Source: Archangium sp.
GTDB taxonomy: Bacteria; Myxococcota; Myxococcia; Myxococcales; Myxococcaceae
Reading direction: 5' to 3'
Assembly: GCA_030681645.1 (NCBI GenBank)
Contig: JAUXRX010000051.1
Span: forward strand, 1 to 54,290
Length of the DNA stretch: 54,290 nucleotides
The position numbers and the translations under genes are program-made. The notes beneath the pieces are model-generated. The model was given only the letters and a program-made list of their open reading frames with translations, had not been told where the DNA came from and did no database searches. Positions 33,199-42,487 of the stretch are shown here, in pieces. Each line of letters begins with the position of its first letter. Within the stretch, counting starts at the first letter, position 1.

Positions 33199-33275
33199 GT
33201 TCTCTGGTCGCTCCGCCTCATCGCATCTTCCGCTGCGCTTCAGCTGCGTGGCCCTGCTTCGCAGGTACCAACGGC

Positions 33276-33782
33276 TCACGCTCGCAACTTCGCGCCCAGC
33301 CAGGCGCGCGCGCGCCGCCACTCCTTCTCCACCGAGCTCGTCGAGAGCTGCATCGCCCTCGCCACCTGCGGCACGGTGAGGCCTCCGAAGAAGCGCAGCT
33401 CGACGATGCGCGCCTGGCGTTCGTCGAGCTTCTGCAGCACGGCGAGCGCTGCGTCGAGGGCCTCGATGTCCAGCCGCTCCGCGACGCCGTCCACCGCGAA
33501 CGAGAGGGTGACCCGTTCCCAGCCTCCGCCTCGTCTGGCTGCGCCGTGGCGCCGCGCCCGGTCGACCAGCACCTGGCGCATCGCGGTGGCTGCCACGGCG
33601 GCGAAGTGTTCTTCATCGTTGAACCCTTCCTTGCCGGACAGCTTGAGGAACGCCTCGTGGACGATGCTCGTCGGCGCGACCGGAGCTCCGGAAGCAGACA
33701 GGAAGTACCTGCCGGCGAGTGCTCGCAGCTGCTCGTAGACCAGCGGGATGAGCGCCTCTGCGCTCGACGACGTGTTCGACAC
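33276..33782 (-). CDS. ECF sigma factor (RNA polymerase sigma-70 family)
   Basis: 168 aa. Region 2 includes IPLVYEQLRALAGRYF and TSIVHEAFLKLSG...FAAVAATAMRQVLVDRARR. Region 4 is LDERQARIVELRFFGGLTVPQVARAMQLSTSSVEKEWRRARAWL. This resembles the ECF group (TIGR02999-like) usually found beside TPR-containing Ser/Thr kinases. Phosphorylation-type control by the kinase is a family-based inference. A perfect hairpin lies 13 bp upstream of its start. Confidence 0.9.
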   Translation of the reverse strand: MSNTSSSAEALIPLVYEQLRALAGRYFLSASGAPVAPTSIVHEAFLKLSGKEGFNDEEHFAAVAATAMRQVLVDRARRHGAARRGGGWERVTLSFAVDGVAERLDIEALDAALAVLQKLDERQARIVELRFFGGLTVPQVARAMQLSTSSVEKEWRRARAWLGAKLRA

Positions 33783-33795
33783 CCGCTGGCTGATA

Positions 33796-33812
33796 CCACG
33801 GCCGAGCCGTGG
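33796..33812. promoter_or_regulatory. Perfect 7-bp hairpin before the ECF gene
   Basis: CCACGGC (33796-33802), loop CGA, GCCGTGG (33806-33812). It lies between the 1538-residue lipoprotein gene and the ECF gene. There is no T-run on either side, so it is more likely a transcript attenuator, processing site or protein-binding site than a classical terminator. Confidence 0.55.
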
Positions 33813-33858
33813 GTCCGATCGGTGTCGGGCTGCCCCCCGGCCGGACCTGTGGCCACCC

Positions 33859-36800
33859 TCAGTTCTGGGCCACCGACACGTAGTCGAAGCGCAACAGCAC
33901 GTCCTCCAGCCGCTCGAGGCGCACGCCCTCTCCCCCGTTTCGCGACAGGACCTCCGCCGGGAAGAACAGCGCGTAGTCGCCGTACAGCCCGCGGCCCGCC
34001 AGTTCCCGGGAGCTGCCGTTGAAGTACGCGTCGGTCTCGAGGTCGGCCCGCGTCACGTTGAGCGCCGGCTGCAGCCGCGCCGACGAGAAGGCGTCGGCCT
34101 CTGCCGAGGCGTCCACGGTGAGCGACGCGTTGGGCATCGAGCCCGGCCTGCCGGGCAGGTAGTCGGCAAACGGGTCGAGGAAGAGGTTGCGCGAGGGCCG
34201 CGTCGCCGAGAGCTGGAAGGCCGGAGACCCGGCCGGCGCCGGCGCGCACCACTGGGAGAAGAAGCGGTTGCGCTTCTTCAAGGTCAGCCGGGCCCGCGTC
34301 GCGTCGCCCACGATGACTCCGTCTCCCTCGAGCGCCGCGTTCACCGACCACACCCGCTCGGCGCAGTCGCCGCCCGAGAGCAGGGCCACCCCACCCGCGC
34401 TGCCCAGCTTCAGCGCCGACAGCGGCGCCACCTGGAAGGGCAGTTCCTGTCCCAGGTACTCGCCGGCCGCGCCGTACACCGCGAAGCGCGGGCTCATCAG
34501 CAGGAGCTGGAAGCGCTGCGCCCCGGTGAGCGTGTGCCAGCCGGCGGGCAGCGACGACTGATCGGAGAGCTGCAGCAGGTTGCTGCGCAGGCTCACCACC
34601 GAGTGCAGCTCGGCCGGCGCGCGCCCCTTCACCGTGCCGGTGGCCACGAGGTTGCGCAGCCGGTCGAGCACGCCGCGCAGCTCGGAGACCTTCGTCGCGG
34701 CGAGCACGTTCTGCCGTTCGATGGTCGAGAGCTGGTACTCGTATTCGACCGCGAGCACGCCGAGGTACGCGGCCCGCCGCGCGGTGCGGAAGGCGGCGCC
34801 GTAGAGTTCCACCTTCTCGTTGAGCCAGAACTCGAGGCCCAGCGCGGGCACGGTGCGTTCCTGCTCGCTGAGCACCGCCTCGCGCCCCTCGATGAGGGCG
34901 CCGGTGAGATCCCTCCGCGCGTTGTCGAGCTCGACGAGCTGGCGGGCGACCTCCTGGTTGGCGCGCTGAATGCGGAGCACGGCGGTGCGGGTGCCGACCA
35001 GCGACATCTCGGCCTCGGTGAAACAAGCGCGCTCTTCGGTCTCGGACTCGATGCGGGCCAGGTTGAGCTCGTGGTTTCGTTCGGCCTGCTCCATCGCGAA
35101 GTCCATGCCGTCGGAGACCGAGTCGGCCGCGGACGCCACCGCCGTCGAGCTGCACGAGACCGCTGCCGCCGCGCCGAACTTCGTGTCGGACCCCACCGAG
35201 TCGGCGCAGTCGGCGACGGCTCCCGCGGTGTTCGAGACGATGTCGGCCGCCAGCTTCACCGAGCCGAGCGTCGTCATGGTCGAGTTGTGGCGCTGCGTCG
35301 CGTCGATGGCGGCTTGCGCGCCCAGCGAGGTGATCATGCACTTGCGCATCTGGATGTCGTACGACTCGGTGAGCTCATCGAGCTCGGCGCGCGCCACCTC
35401 CACGTCCTTGCTGGCCGCTCGAATCGAGACGGTGAGCACCCCGAGCGCGCCGGTGTAGCAGGCGGTCTGGTTCGCGGTGTCTGCCGCGGGGGCACAGGCC
35501 GAGGCGAGGCAGGCGTAGCCGCCGGGGCAGTCGCCGTTCATCGCGCACGAGGCGGGCACGGTCTCCGGGCGGGCAGACTCCGAGGCCCCTTCGAGCACCT
35601 GGCACCGCTGGCTGAGCTGCTCGAGCTGCTCGGGGCTGAGCGCGCCCGCGGGCGGCTCGGTCGCCCGCCCATCGAACAGGTCGGCGGGGACGGCGAGGGT
35701 GCTCGCGTCGCTGAAGGTGACGGTGACCACCCCGCCGCTCTCCTGGTGGCCCTTCACCGTCACCCGGCCGTCGAGCAGCGGCTGCAGCAGCGCCGGGGCG
35801 GGAGCCGCGGCGATGCGCTCGTTCGTTCCGAAGCCCAGCAGCTCTCTGACCCCGCTGACCCGGCACAACACCGAGGCGATGTCCCCCGGCTGGAGCCGGG
35901 CGCGGCGATCGGGCCGGGAGGTCAGACACGACGGCTTGATGAAGCAGGTGTCGGGGTCGATCGACGCCGCGCTGTCGAGCACGGTCGTCGAGCTCATGTT
36001 CGGGTCGCCGCAGAGGCTGGCCACCTGCTCGCCGTAGCGCCGCCGAATCGCCTCGAGCCGGGCAGACATGGCGGCGTTCTCGGTGGCCTGCACGAAGTCC
36101 TGGCTCAGGTTCTGGGTGTACGCGGTGCGCGCGGCGTCGAGCGCCGCCTCGGCCGCGAGAATGCGGGCCGGCAGGATGCTCGAGTTGTCGAGCGAGGTGC
36201 CGGTGCCCAGCAGGTAGTCGCTGACCGCCGAGAACCGGGCGATCGAGCCGGTCTGGTCGCCGACGCGGTACAGGGGCAGGTCGAGCGCGTCGTCGAGGCC
36301 GAGCGGGTTCTCTCCGCGCGCGAGGTTGTCGATCGCCCGCAACAGGCCGGCGAGCTCGATGCCGTACTGGCCGGAATGGCGCTGCCACTGCACGTCCCAC
36401 GACGGCGTGCCGGGGTTGTTCGCGCGGGTGACGTCGTTGAGCGTCGACGCGAGCGCGAACAGCACCAGGCTCTTGCGCACGAAGCCCTTCGCCGAGGCCT
36501 CCAGGGCCGGGCGCTCGGCGGCCACGTAGCGGGCCCGTTCGTAGAGCGCGCCATAGACGGCGAGCGTCTGTTGCAGCGAGTCGATCATCGTGACCGGCAG
36601 GCCGACGGTCTGCTCGTGCCGCGGGTTCGGCGTCAGGGCGAGGCCGGGCGCGACGCGCGGCCGGTAGTCGGGGTCGAACACCACCGCCGGCATCATGCGG
36701 CTGATGCCCATGGCGAGCCGCGGCTGCAGCACGGCGTCGAAGCCCTTGCCGGTGAGGTCGAGCATCTCGCTCTGCTGGAAGCCGCGGTTCAGCTGGTTCT

Positions 36801-38475
36801 CGCTCGCGAGGATGTCGTTGAGCAGGTCGACCTGCGTCGCCTGCTTCGCGACGAAGAGGTGCGTGCGCACCCACTGCTGCAGCAGGCGGTGCGCCAGGGC
36901 GGTCGCGACCGGGTCGGGGGCGACGTTCTCTCCCAGCGCGCGGCGGCGGTCGGCGTCGAGCGCGTATCGCAGGGCAGCGAGCGCGCGCGGCCCGTCGATG
37001 CAGCCCATGCCGGCTGAGGGCGACTGCGTGCCGCCGTTGACCGCCGCAGACTGCCGCAGGTCGGCCAGGCATCTGCTCAGCGTCGCGGCCAGCTGCCAGG
37101 TGCTGTCCTTCAACAGGCCGTAGGTGAGGGGCTGGGCCGTGCCGCCGCAGGACAGATCTCCGCTGAACGGCGAACCGATGGCGGCGCCGAGCTGGGTGGC
37201 CGCGGTGGCGCCGTAGGCGGTGCACATCACCGTCTGGGTGAGGTGGGCGTCGGTCCGCGGCGTCGCCGCCGTGAACGCGGCGCCGAGGGCTGCCTCGACC
37301 GCGGGCTCGGCCGGGAGCGCAGCCGCCGCCTTCGCGATCGGATCATGCGTCGCGTACGGAACGGGGAGCGCAGGGGCCGTCGCGCCCGCGGGCAGGTCGC
37401 TCGCGCGGCCCAGCGAGAGGCGCCAGGTCACCGAGAGGTCGTTCGCCGCGTCGAGCACCCCGGCGTAGCGGCTGCGCAGCGTGATCGCCAAGCCGCTCTG
37501 GCCCTTCTCGACGGAGAGCGACTCGGCCGAGATGCCGACGTCGGCGGTGGCCATCGCGTCGAGGCCCTTGCCCACGTACGGGCGCTGCGCGTGGCGCAGG
37601 AGCAGCTCGCCGCTCGTCGCGCGGAGCAGCTCTCCGACCGTGGGCGCTTCGGGGAAGACGACGCCGAGCTGGTCGCGCAGCGTGACGACGCGGCGGCCCG
37701 AGACCTCGGGGTACACGGTGAGCTCGACGGGAATGGAGACGTCGGTGAGCGGCGCCGGAGGCCGGGTGGTGGTGGTGCGTGCCACCGAGCCAAAGCCGAG
37801 CGGGTGGGCGAAGCCGCGGTAGACACCCTCGAGCGGCTTCGCGGTGGTCGAGCGGCTGCGCACGTAGTCGATGCGGAAGGCGAGCGCCTCGCGCCGCGTG
37901 AACACCTTCACCTCGAACGCGCCGTCGGCGCTGGGGTCGGTGATGCGCACGGTGATGGTGCGGCGCTCGCCGGCGAGCAGGTCGAGCTCGCACGTGGCGG
38001 CGAAGGCGCCGGAACCCGAGCAGCGCAGCTCGAGGCCCTTCGGCGCGACCAACCGCAGCCCGGCGAGCGCGCCGCCCTTCGCGACGACGCTGAGCTGCCC
38101 CTGGGTGTGCAGCTGGTCGAGGGCGACCGGGCCGCCCTCGAGCTGCACGAGGCCCGTGGCGGCGGTGAGGGGCGGCAGGTCGATCGACGCACCGCCAGCG
38201 GAGCAGCGCCCGAAGCGGTCGCAGCCCAGCCCCACGGCGCAGTCGGCGTCGGCGCTGCAGTCGTGGCCACAGGTGCCGGCGTTGCAGTGGCTGCCGCAGG
38301 GACAGGCGTCGTCCCACAAGCACGCCGTCTCGCGCGCCAGCGCCGCGGGGTCGACGGTGCAGCTGTAGGGGCCGCCGTCGACGACGACGCCGCCGTCGGG
38401 CCCGGGGTCACCCCCGCCGCGACAGCCGGCGAGCGCGAGGAGGACGAGGCAGGGAAGGAAGTGTGAGGTGCGCAT
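33859..38475 (-). CDS. Giant lipoprotein with Cys-rich head and helical C-terminal region
   Basis: 1538 aa from ATG 38475 (MRTSHFLPCLVLLALAGC), which has AAGG eight bases upstream; the ATG at 38481 is too close to that site. The lipobox is LALAGC. A Cys-rich motif follows (DDACPCGSHCNAGTCGHDCSADADC..GLGCD). Residues about 100-330 are beta-rich. The middle has two disulfide-type Cys motifs, and residues 960-1330 are long charged helices broken by an Ala-rich stretch (KLAADIVSNTAGAVADCADS...AAAVSCSSTAVASAADSVSD). The C-terminal 300 residues are beta-rich. The helical part recalls large toxin or adhesin stalks, but that is only a loose resemblance. It is 6 nt downstream of its partner gene. Confidence 0.82.
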   Translation of the reverse strand: MRTSHFLPCLVLLALAGCRGGGDPGPDGGVVVDGGPYSCTVDPAALARETACLWDDACPCGSHCNAGTCGHDCSADADCAVGLGCDRFGRCSAGGASIDLPPLTAATGLVQLEGGPVALDQLHTQGQLSVVAKGGALAGLRLVAPKGLELRCSGSGAFAATCELDLLAGERRTITVRITDPSADGAFEVKVFTRREALAFRIDYVRSRSTTAKPLEGVYRGFAHPLGFGSVARTTTTRPPAPLTDVSIPVELTVYPEVSGRRVVTLRDQLGVVFPEAPTVGELLRATSGELLLRHAQRPYVGKGLDAMATADVGISAESLSVEKGQSGLAITLRSRYAGVLDAANDLSVTWRLSLGRASDLPAGATAPALPVPYATHDPIAKAAAALPAEPAVEAALGAAFTAATPRTDAHLTQTVMCTAYGATAATQLGAAIGSPFSGDLSCGGTAQPLTYGLLKDSTWQLAATLSRCLADLRQSAAVNGGTQSPSAGMGCIDGPRALAALRYALDADRRRALGENVAPDPVATALAHRLLQQWVRTHLFVAKQATQVDLLNDILASENQLNRGFQQSEMLDLTGKGFDAVLQPRLAMGISRMMPAVVFDPDYRPRVAPGLALTPNPRHEQTVGLPVTMIDSLQQTLAVYGALYERARYVAAERPALEASAKGFVRKSLVLFALASTLNDVTRANNPGTPSWDVQWQRHSGQYGIELAGLLRAIDNLARGENPLGLDDALDLPLYRVGDQTGSIARFSAVSDYLLGTGTSLDNSSILPARILAAEAALDAARTAYTQNLSQDFVQATENAAMSARLEAIRRRYGEQVASLCGDPNMSSTTVLDSAASIDPDTCFIKPSCLTSRPDRRARLQPGDIASVLCRVSGVRELLGFGTNERIAAAPAPALLQPLLDGRVTVKGHQESGGVVTVTFSDASTLAVPADLFDGRATEPPAGALSPEQLEQLSQRCQVLEGASESARPETVPASCAMNGDCPGGYACLASACAPAADTANQTACYTGALGVLTVSIRAASKDVEVARAELDELTESYDIQMRKCMITSLGAQAAIDATQRHNSTMTTLGSVKLAADIVSNTAGAVADCADSVGSDTKFGAAAAVSCSSTAVASAADSVSDGMDFAMEQAERNHELNLARIESETEERACFTEAEMSLVGTRTAVLRIQRANQEVARQLVELDNARRDLTGALIEGREAVLSEQERTVPALGLEFWLNEKVELYGAAFRTARRAAYLGVLAVEYEYQLSTIERQNVLAATKVSELRGVLDRLRNLVATGTVKGRAPAELHSVVSLRSNLLQLSDQSSLPAGWHTLTGAQRFQLLLMSPRFAVYGAAGEYLGQELPFQVAPLSALKLGSAGGVALLSGGDCAERVWSVNAALEGDGVIVGDATRARLTLKKRNRFFSQWCAPAPAGSPAFQLSATRPSRNLFLDPFADYLPGRPGSMPNASLTVDASAEADAFSSARLQPALNVTRADLETDAYFNGSSRELAGRGLYGDYALFFPAEVLSRNGGEGVRLERLEDVLLRFDYVSVAQN

Positions 38476-38487
38476 GTCCATTGCCTT

Positions 38488-40563
38488 TCAGTCGCAGCCG
38501 TCGGTGGCGAGGAAGCCGGACGGCGCGGTGCCGGTGGCGACGAGGTTCGTGGAGACGATCGTGGTCATCGACCGGCACAAGACGCCGCGGGTGAGGCCGG
38601 TGGCGCCGCCGCCGCCTTCGCCGCCGCGCTGGCCGCCAGCGCCGTTGCCGCCCGGGCTGCCGGTGAAGGCGGGGAGCCCCAGCGACTGCGTGCCCCCGGC
38701 TCCGCCCGTCGCGCCGGGCAGGCCGTCGGTGCCAGCGCCGCCGCTGCCACCGCTGCCGGCGAGGCCCACCGAGATCTGCACGTCGTCGAGCTTCAGGCCG
38801 CTCGAGTTGCTCACCGCGAGGCCGATCGCCCAGCCGCCGGGGAAGCCGCCGGTGCCGGCGTTGCCGCCGCAGCCGCCTGCGCCGCCCGCGCCGCCGCCTC
38901 CGCCCACTCGGCAGACCTGGGGGTTGCTGAGGCTCTCGCTGGTGAAGCCGCCACCGCCACCGCCGCCTCCCCGGCCCGGCGCGCCGGGCGTGCCGTTGCC
39001 GCCGCGGCCCTGGGCGACGGGCAGGTCCTGCAGCCACGTGACGGTGGGGCTGGCCGTGCCTCCCGCGGCGGCGGGCGAGGTCCACGTCGCTCCGGGTTGG
39101 CCGGGCCCGGGGATCCACATGTTCATCTGGAAGTCGGCGAGGCCGCCGGCAGCGCCGGTCGGCGCGGCGCCGCCCCGGGTGAAGTACGAGACTCCGTTGT
39201 TGGGCACCTTCACGACGGTCGCGCCGTCGCCGCCGAGGCCGGCAGCGCCCGCTGCGCCGCTGTTGCACGAGGGCGCCACGGCGGGGCCTCCGAGCGCGGG
39301 CATCAGGTTGAAGGAGTTGCTGCACCCGCTCGTGTTCGAGCGGGCGGGTTGGCCCCCCTGCGAAGCCGGCACGGTGCCGGCGGCCGGTGTGCCCGGCGTG
39401 CCGCCCGCTCCAGCCTGGGCCGTGCCGACGCGAAAGCGCACCGCGCGCACCGTCAGCGCGGCTGCGTTCGTGACCTGCGCGCCGATGTTGCTCGCGCCTT
39501 CGGCGGGCGCGGTGCTCGCGAACGCCTGGGTCTCGATGTCGACGTTCGACAGCTCGGTCGCGGTGATGATGTCTCTGGCGATCAAGCCGACGAGCTGCCC
39601 CTGGGTGAGCACCGAGGCGGGCGTCGAGATGACGGGGCGCCGCGCCGGGTCACGGACCCAGGTGGGGAAGCCGGTGAAGCCGCCGAGCACCGAGACGCCG
39701 TTCGACAGCTGCAGCGGGCCGGTGAGGGTGGGGTTGCCGCCGATGATGATCGCGCGCGAGCTGCGCACGGCCGCGGCGGACAGCGCGTCGGCGAGGGAAA
39801 GAAACGGGGCGTCCTTCGCGCCGGTGTGGCTCGCGCCGGTGAAGGTCGGGTCGACGTACAGCACGGTGGCCGACGGCGAGCCGCCGTTGCACTCGATGAA
39901 CTGCGGGTTGACGCCGGTGAGCGTGATGCCCTGGCAGGAAACGCCAGCGTCACCGACACACGCGAGCCCGCCGAGCTCGCAGACGCCGCAGCGCACTTCG
40001 GCGCGCGGGACGCAGCGGTTCGCGTAGATGACGCGGCCGTCCATCATCGACGGAACCGGGTCGCAGAAGTCGGCGGGGCAGCCGGCGCCGCAGGCACGCC
40101 GGTCGGCGTCGGCACACGCGCCCCCGTCGGCGCCAGTACAGGCGTCGCAGCGCTCGAAGTTGCAGGTGACCGCTTCGTAGCTGCAGGTGTTGTTGGTGCA
40201 CCCGGTCGCGACCTGGCAGGGCTTCGAGGGGCAGTCGGTCGCGAAGGTCGAGGGCGTGCACGCGCAGGCGCCGCAGTCGAGTGTTCCGCCGCAGCCGTCC
40301 TGGCTGGTGCCGCAGGTGAGGCCCGCGGTCGCGCAGGTCAACGGGACGCAGGCGTCGAGCTGCGCGCCTCCCCCTGCCCCGCCCTGGCCTCCCCCGCCGA
40401 CGCTGCCCCCGCCCCCGCCGCCCGTGGAGCCACCTCCGCCAGCGCCTGTCGCGCCACCTCCACCTCCGCCTCCGCCGCCGCCGGCGTCGGCCCCTCCGGG
40501 TGCGAATGGACAACCGATGAACAACAGCGCGATGAACGCGCCCGCGACGAGCCTGTGGGTCAT
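38488..40563 (-). CDS. Gly-rich repeat lipoprotein (right-handed beta-helix-like)
   Basis: 691 aa from ATG 40563 (MTHRLVAGAFIALLFIGC), lipobox IGC. A poly-Gly tether is followed by a disulfide-rich segment (CVPLTCATAGLTCGTSQDGCGG, TDCPSKPCQVATGC). Residues 230-400 form a DUF1565-like beta-helix start (TVLYVDPTFTGASHTGAKDAPFLSLADAL). The rest is a PGRS-like Gly-Ala repeat (GGNGTPGAPGRGGGGGGGGF, AGGAGGCGGNAGTGGF). Such proteins are usually surface-exposed and of unknown role. It precedes the giant lipoprotein by 12 nt and is likely co-transcribed with it. Confidence 0.82.
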   Translation of the reverse strand: MTHRLVAGAFIALLFIGCPFAPGGADAGGGGGGGGGGATGAGGGGSTGGGGGGSVGGGGQGGAGGGAQLDACVPLTCATAGLTCGTSQDGCGGTLDCGACACTPSTFATDCPSKPCQVATGCTNNTCSYEAVTCNFERCDACTGADGGACADADRRACGAGCPADFCDPVPSMMDGRVIYANRCVPRAEVRCGVCELGGLACVGDAGVSCQGITLTGVNPQFIECNGGSPSATVLYVDPTFTGASHTGAKDAPFLSLADALSAAAVRSSRAIIIGGNPTLTGPLQLSNGVSVLGGFTGFPTWVRDPARRPVISTPASVLTQGQLVGLIARDIITATELSNVDIETQAFASTAPAEGASNIGAQVTNAAALTVRAVRFRVGTAQAGAGGTPGTPAAGTVPASQGGQPARSNTSGCSNSFNLMPALGGPAVAPSCNSGAAGAAGLGGDGATVVKVPNNGVSYFTRGGAAPTGAAGGLADFQMNMWIPGPGQPGATWTSPAAAGGTASPTVTWLQDLPVAQGRGGNGTPGAPGRGGGGGGGGFTSESLSNPQVCRVGGGGGAGGAGGCGGNAGTGGFPGGWAIGLAVSNSSGLKLDDVQISVGLAGSGGSGGAGTDGLPGATGGAGGTQSLGLPAFTGSPGGNGAGGQRGGEGGGGATGLTRGVLCRSMTTIVSTNLVATGTAPSGFLATDGCD

Positions 40564-40637
40564 GTGTGGTGTCTCCCTCTCGAGACCTTCCACGCAGATT
40601 CCGCCCAGAACCCGTAATCACGGGCGATGTCGAGGGG

Positions 40638-41102
40638 TTAGGTCCGGGGTGAGCGAGACCGCCATTCCATCGCGCTCCACCCCACCCGCAGGATCGCGTC
40701 GACGATCGAGCCCACGAACGCGGCCAGCACCACCCAGCCCACGCCCCTCGGCACGCGCTCGGTGAAGATGGTGAAGAACATGGCGAAGAACGCGCCCCAC
40801 CCCGCGAAGAGCGCGGCCACCAGCCCGGCGGCGTGCACCAGCACCCGCAACCCGAGCCGCTGAACGCGCGGCGCGAGGTACGGGGTGAGCACCACCACCA
40901 GCAGCACCGGCACCACCACCAGCCACCCCTCGAGCTCGAACCTGCCGATGATCATCGTGCCGGTGAGCTCGGTCTCGAGCGGCACCGGGTGACCGCACGA
41001 GTCGAGCTCGAGCACCCACGCGAAGGGGAGCAGCACCGGCAACAGGCCCATCAGCCCGCTGCGGACCCACGGATGACGGGTGCTGCGCGGCTCCGACGGC
41101 AT
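40638..41102 (-). CDS. Four-TM membrane protein of unknown function
   Basis: 154 aa from ATG 41102 (MPSEPRSTRHPWVRSGLMG). Hydrophobic segments: GLLPVLLPFAWVLEL, GWLVVVPVLLVVVLTPYL, VLVHAAGLVAALFAGWGAFFAMFFTIF and GWVVLAAFVGSIVDAILRV. No known motif. It is divergent from the aminopeptidase-like gene with only 27 bp between the starts. Confidence 0.7.
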   Translation of the reverse strand: MPSEPRSTRHPWVRSGLMGLLPVLLPFAWVLELDSCGHPVPLETELTGTMIIGRFELEGWLVVVPVLLVVVLTPYLAPRVQRLGLRVLVHAAGLVAALFAGWGAFFAMFFTIFTERVPRGVGWVVLAAFVGSIVDAILRVGWSAMEWRSRSPRT

Positions 41103-41129
41103 GCGAGCGAGTGTGGCAGATTGCGCGCG

Positions 41130-42167
41130 ATGCGGCGGCTCCTCCTGCTCGTGACGTGCGCCGCCACGAGCGGCTGCTTCACCACCGGCTATCTCTTCCA
41201 GGCTGCGGGCGGGCAGTTCGAGCTGCTGCACCTGGCCAGGCCCCTGTCGCAGGTGAAGGAAGACCCGGCCGTCCCTCCGCGAATCCGCGCGCTGCTGGCG
41301 AAGGTGCCGGCCATCAAACGCTTCGGCCTGCTCAACGGCCTGACGCCCACGGGCAACTACGGGCGCTACGCCGATCTCCGCCGGCCCGCCGCGGTGTGGG
41401 TGGTGCAGGGCTGCAAGAGCCTCTCGTTCGAGCCGCGCCGCTGGGACTTCCCCATCGTGGGCACCGTGCCCTACTTAGGCTTCTTCGACGAAGCGGCCGC
41501 GCGGCGTTTCGCGAAGGACCTCTCGCTGGAGGAGCCCGACCTCGACGTCACCGTGCGCACCGCGGCGGCGTACTCCACCCTGGGCTGGTTCAAGGACCCC
41601 GTGCTCTCCACCATGATCCCGGAAGGGCCAGAGGCCTTCGGCGAGCTCGCCAACGTCATCCTCCACGAGAGCGTGCACGCCACCGTGTACGTGCCCAGCC
41701 AGTCGGCCTTCAACGAGAGCCTCGCCAGCTTCGTGGCCGACGAGCTGACGTGGCTGCTGGTCGTCGGGCGTGGCGGCCTCCAATCAGACGAGGCGAAGGC
41801 CTGGCTCGCGGGCGAGGAGCGCAGCGCGCGGTTCGTCAGGGAGCTGCGCCAGGCCTACGAAGACCTCGACGCGCTCTACAGGTCGGCGCGCACCGACGAC
41901 GAGAAGCGCGCGCTCAAGGAAGCGCGGCTGACGGCGCTGCAGCAGACGCTGGGGCTGCGCCGCCGCTTCAACAACGCCGACCTCGCCGGCAGCCGCACCT
42001 ACGACACGGGCCGCCCGGCGTTCGAGCGGCTGCGCCGGGCGTGCGGGGGCCTGCCGAAGCTCCTCGAGGCGATCCGCTCGCTGAAAGAAACGGACTTCGC
42101 CTCGCCCCAGCAGCCGCAGTTCGACGACGTGGTCGACGCGCTCGCCGCCCGCGCCTGCCGGGGCTGA
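41130..42167 (+). CDS. Predicted aminopeptidase (COG4324-like) lipoprotein
   Basis: 345 aa. The signal peptide MRRLLLLVTCAATSGC has a lipobox. The domain begins TTGYLFQAAGGQFELLHLARPL, which is typical of the uncharacterised aminopeptidase family with an early YL.QA..GQ..L. The metal-binding motif LHESVH is at residues 179-183 (HExxH), followed by FNESLASFVADE with the third ligand. Function is family-based; the actual peptidase specificity is unknown. Confidence 0.88.
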   Translation: MRRLLLLVTCAATSGCFTTGYLFQAAGGQFELLHLARPLSQVKEDPAVPPRIRALLAKVPAIKRFGLLNGLTPTGNYGRYADLRRPAAVWVVQGCKSLSFEPRRWDFPIVGTVPYLGFFDEAAARRFAKDLSLEEPDLDVTVRTAAAYSTLGWFKDPVLSTMIPEGPEAFGELANVILHESVHATVYVPSQSAFNESLASFVADELTWLLVVGRGGLQSDEAKAWLAGEERSARFVRELRQAYEDLDALYRSARTDDEKRALKEARLTALQQTLGLRRRFNNADLAGSRTYDTGRPAFERLRRACGGLPKLLEAIRSLKETDFASPQQPQFDDVVDALAARACRG

Positions 42168-42177
42168 TGGCGCGGTG

Positions 42178-42432
42178 TCACCCCGCGGAAGGCGGGGCGC
42201 GTCGCGGGGGCACGCTGGGGGGCGGGTTGGCGAGGTACGCGTCGGGCTTGCCGTCCAGGAAGAGGGTGATGGACAGGCAGTGGAACTCGTTGTCGCTGCT
42301 CTGGCTGACCACGCGGTCGACGAGGTGCAGCTCGGGGTGGGCCTTCAGCCACTCGGTGACGCGCTCTCCCAGCACCTCACGCTCTCGGACCATGGTGGCA
42401 CTGAAGACCTTGATTGCGGTGATGGGTGACAT
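42178..42432 (-). CDS. Small conserved-looking protein of unknown function
   Basis: 84 aa starting MSPITAIKVFSATMVREREVLGERVTEWLKAH, then a beta segment SDNEFHCLSITLFLDGK and a Pro-rich tail. The open frame continues upstream to 42561 but the start at 42432 is more natural. It is 55 bp downstream of the Spy-like gene and may be the last gene of that operon. No signal peptide; function unknown. Confidence 0.62.
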   Translation of the reverse strand: MSPITAIKVFSATMVREREVLGERVTEWLKAHPELHLVDRVVSQSSDNEFHCLSITLFLDGKPDAYLANPPPSVPPRRAPPSAG

Positions 42433-42487
42433 GCCACCGACATAGCGGAATGTCGGCGCGCGCGTCGGACTCGTGCTGCAGTTCCGC

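Noticed and set aside
33859..38475. Tc-toxin or pore-forming toxin
   Set aside because: Only a loose similarity of helical composition is visible, no specific toxin motif was recognised and no TcB/TcC partner is nearby, so the gene is not named as a toxin.
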